DNA from: Kitasatospora sp. NBC_01287 | GTDB taxonomy: Bacteria; Actinomycetota; Actinomycetes; Streptomycetales; Streptomycetaceae | DNA: 64,000 nucleotides | Assembly (NCBI RefSeq): GCF_026340565.1 | Contig: NZ_JAPEPB010000001.1 | Span: 62,001-126,000, forward strand | Direction of reading: 5' to 3' | Part shown: in pieces, positions 58,549-64,000 of the stretch | Layout of the letters: the number at the start of each line of letters is the position of its first letter | Numbering within the stretch: position 1 is the first letter of the stretch | Program-made: the position numbers and the translations under genes | Notes under the pieces: generated by a model | The model's database searches: none | What the model was told of the DNA's origin: nothing | What the model saw: the letters and a program-made list of their open reading frames with translations, nothing else

Positions 58549-58598
58549 GCGAAAGTCACCCCGCGAAAGTCATCCCGCGAAAGTCACCCCGCGAAAAG
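58549..58598. repeat. 14-bp tandem repeat directly before the PKS start
   Basis: GCGAAAGTCACCCC occurs at 58549-58562, 58563-58576 (one change) and 58577-58590, with a half copy at 58591-58598. The last copy ends 11 nt before the PKS ATG, so the repeats lie in the leader mRNA or promoter, immediately before the GAGAGG ribosome-binding site. Confidence 0.9.
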
Positions 58599-58609
58599 AG
58601 AGGCAGGCC

Positions 58610-61600
58610 ATGGACCCGAGGTCCGGCTCGTTGACAGACGTTCTCGTGAGCACGCTCGCCGACGCACTCGACGTTCCCCGGGCCGACATCTCCGCGAGCG
58701 CCGCCTTCACCGAACTCGGGCTGGACTCGGTGAGCGGACTGCGGTGGGTCAACGCGGTGAACAGCCGCCTGCGGCTCTCCCTCTCGGTGTCCCGGATCTA
58801 CGACTTCCCGTCCGTCGAGCGCCTGGCCCAGCACATCGCCGAGTTGCGGGCCGAGGCCGGCGCGGCGGGCTCCGCCCGGCGCCCGGCGCTCCCCTCGCCG
58901 CAGCGCGGCAGCGCCGAGCAGGCCGTCGCCGTCATCGGCATGTCCGGGCGGTTCCCGGGCGCCGCGAACCTCGGTGAGTTCTGGCGGAACATCGCCGAAG
59001 GACGCGACTCGGTCACCGAGGTACCGGCCGACCGCTGGGCCGTCGACGACTTCTACGACCCGGACCCGGCCGCCCCCGGCAGGACCTACGGGCGGTGGAT
59101 GGGCGCCCTCGACGGCAGCGACCTGTTCGACGCGCAGTTCTTCAACATCTCACCGCTGGAAGCCGAATGGATGGATCCCCGGCAGCGGTTGTTCCTCGAA
59201 CAGGCCTGGGCCTGCGTCGAGGACGCCGGAATCGATCCCTTCGCCCTGGCCGGAACGCGCTGCGGGGTCCATGTGGGCTGCCGGCACGGTGACTACGGCC
59301 GGGCATTCGACGACAGCCACCTCAACGCGCACGCGTACCTCGGCGAGTCCTCCTCGATCCTCGCCGCCCGCATCTCCTACTTCCTCGACCTCAAGGGCCC
59401 GAGCGTCGCCGTCGACACGGCCTGCTCCTCCTCCCTGGTGGCCCTGGCACAGGCCTGCGACAGCCTCCTGCTGGGCCACACCGACCTGGCCCTGGCCGGC
59501 GGGGTCTGCCTGCTCACCAGCCCGTCGATGCACATCATGGGCGCCAAGGCCGGCATGCTCTCCAGGCGCGGCCACTGCAGCGCCTTCGACGAGACCGCCG
59601 ACGGCATCGCGCCCGGCGAGGGCGTCGGCGTGGTGCTGCTCAAGCGGCTGTCCGACGCCGTCCGCGACGGCGACCGCATCGACGGCGTGCTGCGCGGCTG
59701 GGGCGTCAACCAGGACGGCCGCACCAACGGCATCACCGCGCCCAGCGTCACCTCCCAGGCCGACCTGCTCCGCTCGGTGTACGACCGGTTCGCCATCGAC
59801 CCCGACACCATCACCCTCCTGGAGGCGCACGGCACCGGCACCCGGCTGGGCGACCCGATCGAGGTCGAGGCCCTGACCGCGGCCTTCCGCCACTACACCG
59901 AGCGCACCGGCTACTGCGCGCTCGGCTCGGTGAAGAGCAACATCGGCCACCTGCTCGCCGCCTCCGGCATCGCCGGCCTGCTCAAGGTCCTGCTGGCGAT
60001 GCGGCACGGCCGGCTTCCCGGAACCCTGCACCACGCCCGGACGAACGAGCACATCACCTTCGACGGCAGCCCCTTCTACGTCAGCACCGGCCCGCGGCCC
60101 TGGACGCCGCCCGAGGGCGTGCCGCGGCGGGCGGCCGTCAGCTCCTTCGGCTTCAGCGGCACCAACGCCCACCTGGTGGTCGAGGAGTACACCGCCGACC
60201 GCCCCGCGGCGACCGGACCCGCCCGCCCCGACGTGGTGGTACCGCTCTCGGCGCGGGACGAGGAGCGCCTGACCGCGCAGGCGGAGCGGCTGCTCGCGGC
60301 CCTGGGCGACGACGGCCTCACCGACTCCGACCTGCCGTCCGTCGCGTACACGCTGCAGACCGGGCGCGCTGCCCTGGAACACCGGCTGGCCGTGGTCGCC
60401 GGCTCCCTGGACGAGCTGCGCGACAGGCTCCGCGCGGCCACGCGGGGCGAGGACGGCGCGGCGGGCGAGGACGGCGCGGCGGGCGTAGGCGGCGCGGCGG
60501 GCGTGTACCGCGGACAGGTCCCCAGCGCCCCCGCGCGGGACGGCGACCTCGACGACCTCTCCGACGGCTGGCTCGCCGCCGAGGCCATGACCGCCTGGAC
60601 CCGGCACGGCGGACCCGCCGACTTCCTCTCCCTGTGGGTCACCGGCACCGACATCGACTGGCGGAAGCTGTACGACGGCACGACCCCGCCGCGCCTGAGC
60701 CTGCCGACGTACCCCTTCGAACCCGTGCCCCACACCGCGCGGAACGGCCGCCGCACCCCGCCGCGGGAGGCGCCCACGCCCACGCCCGCGCTCACGCCCG
60801 CGACCCCGGCGGTGCTGCACCCCCTGCTGCACGAGAACAGCTCGACGCTGGCCTCGCACGAGTACACCACCGTCCTCACCGGCCGCGAGTCGTTCCTCGC
60901 CGACCACACCGTCGGCGGTCGGCCGGTCCTGCCGGCCGCGGCCTACGTCGAGGCGGCCCTCGCGGCCGTGAGCCGCGCCGTGGAGGTGCCCCTCGGTCAG
61001 TTCGGCCTGCGCGACCTGGTCTTCCTGCGGCCCCTCGCCGTGGCCGGGCCCGTCACCCTGCGCACCCGGGTCTGGCGGGACGACAGCGGCGACCTGCGCC
61101 TGCGCATCGCCTCCCGCCCCCAGGAGCCGGGCGCGGACGGCGAGGTGACGCACTGCGAGGGCCGCGCGGTGCCGCTGGGCACCCCGCCGCAGCCGGCGCC
61201 GCTGGACCTGGACGCCCTGCGGTCCGGCACCGACCGCGTCTGGACCGGTGAGCGGGTCTACACCGCCTTCACCGCGAGCGGCATGGCCTACGGCCCCGCG
61301 CACCGACCCCTGCGGCTGCTGCGCCGGGCCGGCCAGGGCCCGGACGCGTACGTCGTCGCCGACCTCCAACTGCCCGCCGGCGCCGACCCCGGGGCCTTCG
61401 CCGCCCACCCGAGCCTGCTGGACGGCGCCCTCCAGGCCTCGATCGGGCTGCGCCTGGACCTCGACGACGCCGACGCCGGCACCGCGCTCCCCGGGCCGTC
61501 CCTGCCCTTCGTCATCGCCGGCTTCGACCTCTTCGGCGCCTGGCCCGAGCGGTGCGCCGTCCGGGTGAGGCCCGCGCCCGGCACCGGCCAGACCTTCGAC

Positions 61601-64000
61601 ATCGACATCTGCGACGAGCAGGGCGACCTCCGCGCCCGGATCACCGGCTACACCTCGCGCATCGCCCCGCGGGCCGCCGTGAGCACCTCCCAGGTCATCC
61701 TCGGCGAGCTCCACTGGCGCCCCGAACCCGCGGCCGGAGCCACCGCAGGAGCTACAGCCGGAGCCACAGCCGGACCCGCCGGGACCGGCCTCCCCCGCTA
61801 CGCCCACCGGCTCGTCGCCCTCGCCCAGGACGACGGCGACACCGCCGCCCTGGACACCGCCGCCCTCGACACCGCGCTCCCCGGCACCCGCCTGCTCGCC
61901 CTGCGCTCCGGGCCCGCCTCACCCGCCGCCCGCTTCACCGAGCAGTCCCTGCACCTCCTGGAGCTGGCCCGGGAGGCCGCCGCCCACTCCTCGGCCGGCG
62001 AGGTGCTGCTCCAGGTCGTCGTGCCCGTCGCCGACCCGGACCGCGCGCACCCCGCCCGGGCGCTGGCCGCGCTGCTGAAGGTCGCCCGGACCGAACACCC
62101 CCGCCTGGTCTGCCAGTTGGTGGAGGTCCCGGCGACGGCACCGGCCGCCGAGGTGGCCCGCCTGCTCGACCTGCACGCCGGCCGGCCCCAGGACACCGAG
62201 GCCCGCCACCACGACGGCCCGCGCCTGCCCGAACTGCGCGAACTCCCCGCCGCCGAGCGGCCGGGCGAGGCCCTGCGGTGGCGCGCGGACGGCGCCTACC
62301 TCATCACCGGCGGCACCGGCGGCCTCGGCCTGCTGATGGCGCGCGAGATCGTCGCGAAGTCGCCCGGCGCACACGTCGTCCTCGCCGGCCGGTCGGTCCT
62401 GGACGACGCCCGCCGCCGGGAGCTGGAGCGCCTCGGCGACCGCGTCCACCACCTCCGCGCGGACCTCTCCTCCGCCGAGGACACCGACCGCCTGGTCCGT
62501 GACACCGTCGACCGCTTCGGCGCGGTGCACGGCGTCGTCCACGCCGCCGGCATCACCGGCGACGGCCTGCTCACGCACAAGACCGAAGCCGGCGTCCGCG
62601 CGGTGCTCGCCGCCAAGGTCGCCGGCACCGAGCACCTCGACGCCGCCACCCGGGACCTCCCCCTCGACTTCTTCCTCGCCTTCTCCTCCGTCGCCAGTCT
62701 CTTCGGCACCATCGGCCAGGCCGACTACGCCCTCGCCAACGCCTACCTGGACGAGTTCTGCGCCGGCCGGCAGGCCGCCGTCCGGCGCGGCGAACGCTCC
62801 GGCCGCACCCTGGCCGTCAACTGGTGCCTGTGGGCCGAGGGCGGCATGCGGGTGGACGAGGCGTCCATGCGGCGGCGGCGCGAACGCGGCGAGAGCCCGC
62901 TCTCCACCGCCGACGGGCTCGCCGCGCTCTACCGCGCGTACGAGAGCGGGCGGGAGAGGGTGATCGTCCTGTCCGGCGAGCGCAACGCCCTCCTGGCGCG
63001 CCTCGCCCAGCCGGTCCTGGCAGCCGCCCCGGCCCCGACCCCGGCCCCAGCCCCAGCCCCAGCCCCGGCCCCGCCAGTGTCAGTGGCCGCGCCCCTTCCC
63101 CCGACCCCGACGGAGGCCGCCGTGCCCATCGACGCCCCCAACTTCGGCGAACTGGTGGAGCGCCATGTCGCTCAGGTCCTCGCCGGCGTACTGAAGCTGC
63201 CCGCGGCCCGGCTCACCGCCGAGGCGCCCTTCGAGCGGTTCGGCATCGACTCCATCGTCGCCCTCCAGCTGATCGGCGCGCTGGAGAAGGACTTCGGGCC
63301 GCTGGCCAAGACCCTCTTCTTCGAGTTCCGCAGCGTGGGCGAGCTGGCCGCCCACCTCGCCGAGGAGCACCGGGAGCGGGCCGCCGCCCTCCTCGCCCCG
63401 CCGGCGCCCGCACCGGTGGAGCCCGTGGCCGCGCCCGCCGTGGTCGTGGGGGCGCCTGCTGTGTTCGCCCCCGTGCCCGCGGTTGCCGCGGCCGTGGCGG
63501 TGCCTGCTGGTGGGGGTCTGCCGGGGCCCTTCGAGGTGGCGGTGATCGGGATGAGCGGGCGCTATCCCGGGGCCCGCGGTGTCGCGCAGTTCTGGGAGAA
63601 CCTGCGGGCGGGCCGGGACTGCGTCACCGAGGTGCCGGCGGACCGCTGGGACCACGAGGCCTACTTCGACGAGGCGAAGGGCACCCCCGGGCGGACCTAC
63701 GGCCGGGTCGGCGGATTCCTCGACGGAGTCGACGAGTTCGACCCCCTCTTCTTCAACATCTCGCCGCGCGAGGCCGAGTTGATGGACCCGCAGGAACGGC
63801 TCTTCCTGCAGACCGCCTACCACACGATCGAGGACGCCGGCTACACCCCCGCCGGACTCGGCCACGACGTGGGCGTCTTCGCCGGCGTGATGTACATGGA
63901 GTACCAGCTGTACGCCGCCCAGGCGCAGCTCGTCGGCGACGGATTCGCCATCAGCGGCACGCCTGCGGGAGTGGCCAACCGGGTGTCGTTCTTCTGCGAC
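58610..64000 (+). CDS. AT-less (trans-AT type) polyketide synthase, incomplete at the right edge (ACP-KS-DH-KR-ACP-KS...)
   Basis: Modular PKS with an open frame of 1797 codons to the window end. Order: ACP with GLDS (Ser40); KS1 with catalytic Cys272 (DTACSSS), His407 (HGTGT) and His447 (NIGH); a linker with no acyltransferase motif; DH with HTVGGRPVLP (His766) and Asp938 in HPSLLDG; KR with GGTGGLG (from Gly1234) and Ser1360/Tyr1373; ACP2 (Ser1548); then KS2, cut before its active Cys. The KS2 stretch VMYMEYQLYAAQ is typical of trans-AT enzymes. The first complete module would give an α,β-unsaturated unit. The ACP at the very N-terminus means an upstream or stand-alone enzyme must load it. 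ATG 58610 follows GAGAGG. No trans-acting AT is in the window. Confidence 0.93.
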   Translation, partial: MDPRSGSLTDVLVSTLADALDVPRADISASAAFTELGLDSVSGLRWVNAVNSRLRLSLSVSRIYDFPSVERLAQHIAELRAEAGAAGSARRPALPSPQRGSAEQAVAVIGMSGRFPGAANLGEFWRNIAEGRDSVTEVPADRWAVDDFYDPDPAAPGRTYGRWMGALDGSDLFDAQFFNISPLEAEWMDPRQRLFLEQAWACVEDAGIDPFALAGTRCGVHVGCRHGDYGRAFDDSHLNAHAYLGESSSILAARISYFLDLKGPSVAVDTACSSSLVALAQACDSLLLGHTDLALAGGVCLLTSPSMHIMGAKAGMLSRRGHCSAFDETADGIAPGEGVGVVLLKRLSDAVRDGDRIDGVLRGWGVNQDGRTNGITAPSVTSQADLLRSVYDRFAIDPDTITLLEAHGTGTRLGDPIEVEALTAAFRHYTERTGYCALGSVKSNIGHLLAASGIAGLLKVLLAMRHGRLPGTLHHARTNEHITFDGSPFYVSTGPRPWTPPEGVPRRAAVSSFGFSGTNAHLVVEEYTADRPAATGPARPDVVVPLSARDEERLTAQAERLLAALGDDGLTDSDLPSVAYTLQTGRAALEHRLAVVAGSLDELRDRLRAATRGEDGAAGEDGAAGVGGAAGVYRGQVPSAPARDGDLDDLSDGWLAAEAMTAWTRHGGPADFLSLWVTGTDIDWRKLYDGTTPPRLSLPTYPFEPVPHTARNGRRTPPREAPTPTPALTPATPAVLHPLLHENSSTLASHEYTTVLTGRESFLADHTVGGRPVLPAAAYVEAALAAVSRAVEVPLGQFGLRDLVFLRPLAVAGPVTLRTRVWRDDSGDLRLRIASRPQEPGADGEVTHCEGRAVPLGTPPQPAPLDLDALRSGTDRVWTGERVYTAFTASGMAYGPAHRPLRLLRRAGQGPDAYVVADLQLPAGADPGAFAAHPSLLDGALQASIGLRLDLDDADAGTALPGPSLPFVIAGFDLFGAWPERCAVRVRPAPGTGQTFDIDICDEQGDLRARITGYTSRIAPRAAVSTSQVILGELHWRPEPAAGATAGATAGATAGPAGTGLPRYAHRLVALAQDDGDTAALDTAALDTALPGTRLLALRSGPASPAARFTEQSLHLLELAREAAAHSSAGEVLLQVVVPVADPDRAHPARALAALLKVARTEHPRLVCQLVEVPATAPAAEVARLLDLHAGRPQDTEARHHDGPRLPELRELPAAERPGEALRWRADGAYLITGGTGGLGLLMAREIVAKSPGAHVVLAGRSVLDDARRRELERLGDRVHHLRADLSSAEDTDRLVRDTVDRFGAVHGVVHAAGITGDGLLTHKTEAGVRAVLAAKVAGTEHLDAATRDLPLDFFLAFSSVASLFGTIGQADYALANAYLDEFCAGRQAAVRRGERSGRTLAVNWCLWAEGGMRVDEASMRRRRERGESPLSTADGLAALYRAYESGRERVIVLSGERNALLARLAQPVLAAAPAPTPAPAPAPAPAPPVSVAAPLPPTPTEAAVPIDAPNFGELVERHVAQVLAGVLKLPAARLTAEAPFERFGIDSIVALQLIGALEKDFGPLAKTLFFEFRSVGELAAHLAEEHRERAAALLAPPAPAPVEPVAAPAVVVGAPAVFAPVPAVAAAVAVPAGGGLPGPFEVAVIGMSGRYPGARGVAQFWENLRAGRDCVTEVPADRWDHEAYFDEAKGTPGRTYGRVGGFLDGVDEFDPLFFNISPREAELMDPQERLFLQTAYHTIEDAGYTPAGLGHDVGVFAGVMYMEYQLYAAQAQLVGDGFAISGTPAGVANRVSFFCD

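Overview
The window is very GC-rich DNA from an actinomycete. A Streptomyces or Kitasatospora-type genome is the best fit: codon use is strongly biased, TTA codons are rare and sit in biosynthetic enzymes, there is a secreted chitinase under a DasR-like operator, and the biosynthetic genes are large and multimodular. No rRNA, tRNA, IS element or CRISPR array was seen.

Region 1 (1-31394, minus strand) is a nonribosomal peptide locus. A P450 (two TTA codons), a cytosolic penicillin-binding-protein-like serine hydrolase and two NRPS giants are read in one direction. Module order is A-T / C-A-T-E / C-A-T-E / C-T-E (no A domain) / C-A-T in the first NRPS, then C-A-T-E / C-A-T / C-A-T-E... in the second, which runs off the left edge. 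Condensation-domain types match the positions of the epimerases, so the two proteins are colinear. One A domain carries a clear Thr code. The serine hydrolase is a candidate PBP-type cyclase.

Region 2 (31395-36910) is a spacer: a broken caspase-like gene, an HNH-like protein, a LysR regulator, and a secreted GH18 chitinase with a well-formed promoter and operator.

Region 3 (36911-56407) is a ribosomal peptide (RiPP) locus. An ABC exporter and a LuxR-type regulator (plus strand) face a minus-strand series: LanM synthetase, class II lanthipeptide precursor, large LuxR (LAL) regulator, a Cys/Ser-rich azole-peptide (TOMM) precursor, LanB-type glutamylation protein, Ocin-ThiF-like partner protein, YcaO cyclodehydratase, SagB-type azoline dehydrogenase and a SpaB-C elimination protein. 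The last five enzymes are almost all joined by 4-bp ATGA overlaps. Two dehydration chemistries (tRNA-Glu LanB and ATP LanM) and azole formation therefore sit together with two unrelated precursors. With only one SpaB-C protein, the TOMM half looks more like goadsporin machinery than a thiopeptide cluster. LanM and the ThiF-like gene each hold a TTA codon.

Region 4 (56843-64000, plus strand) holds an XRE/NB-ARC regulator followed by an AT-less (trans-AT type) polyketide synthase that starts with an ACP (ACP-KS-DH-KR-ACP-KS...) and runs off the right edge. It is preceded by a perfect 15-bp inverted repeat and by 14-bp tandem repeats.

Functions are inferred from motifs read by eye. Domain edges are approximate, and substrate predictions apart from Thr are tentative.
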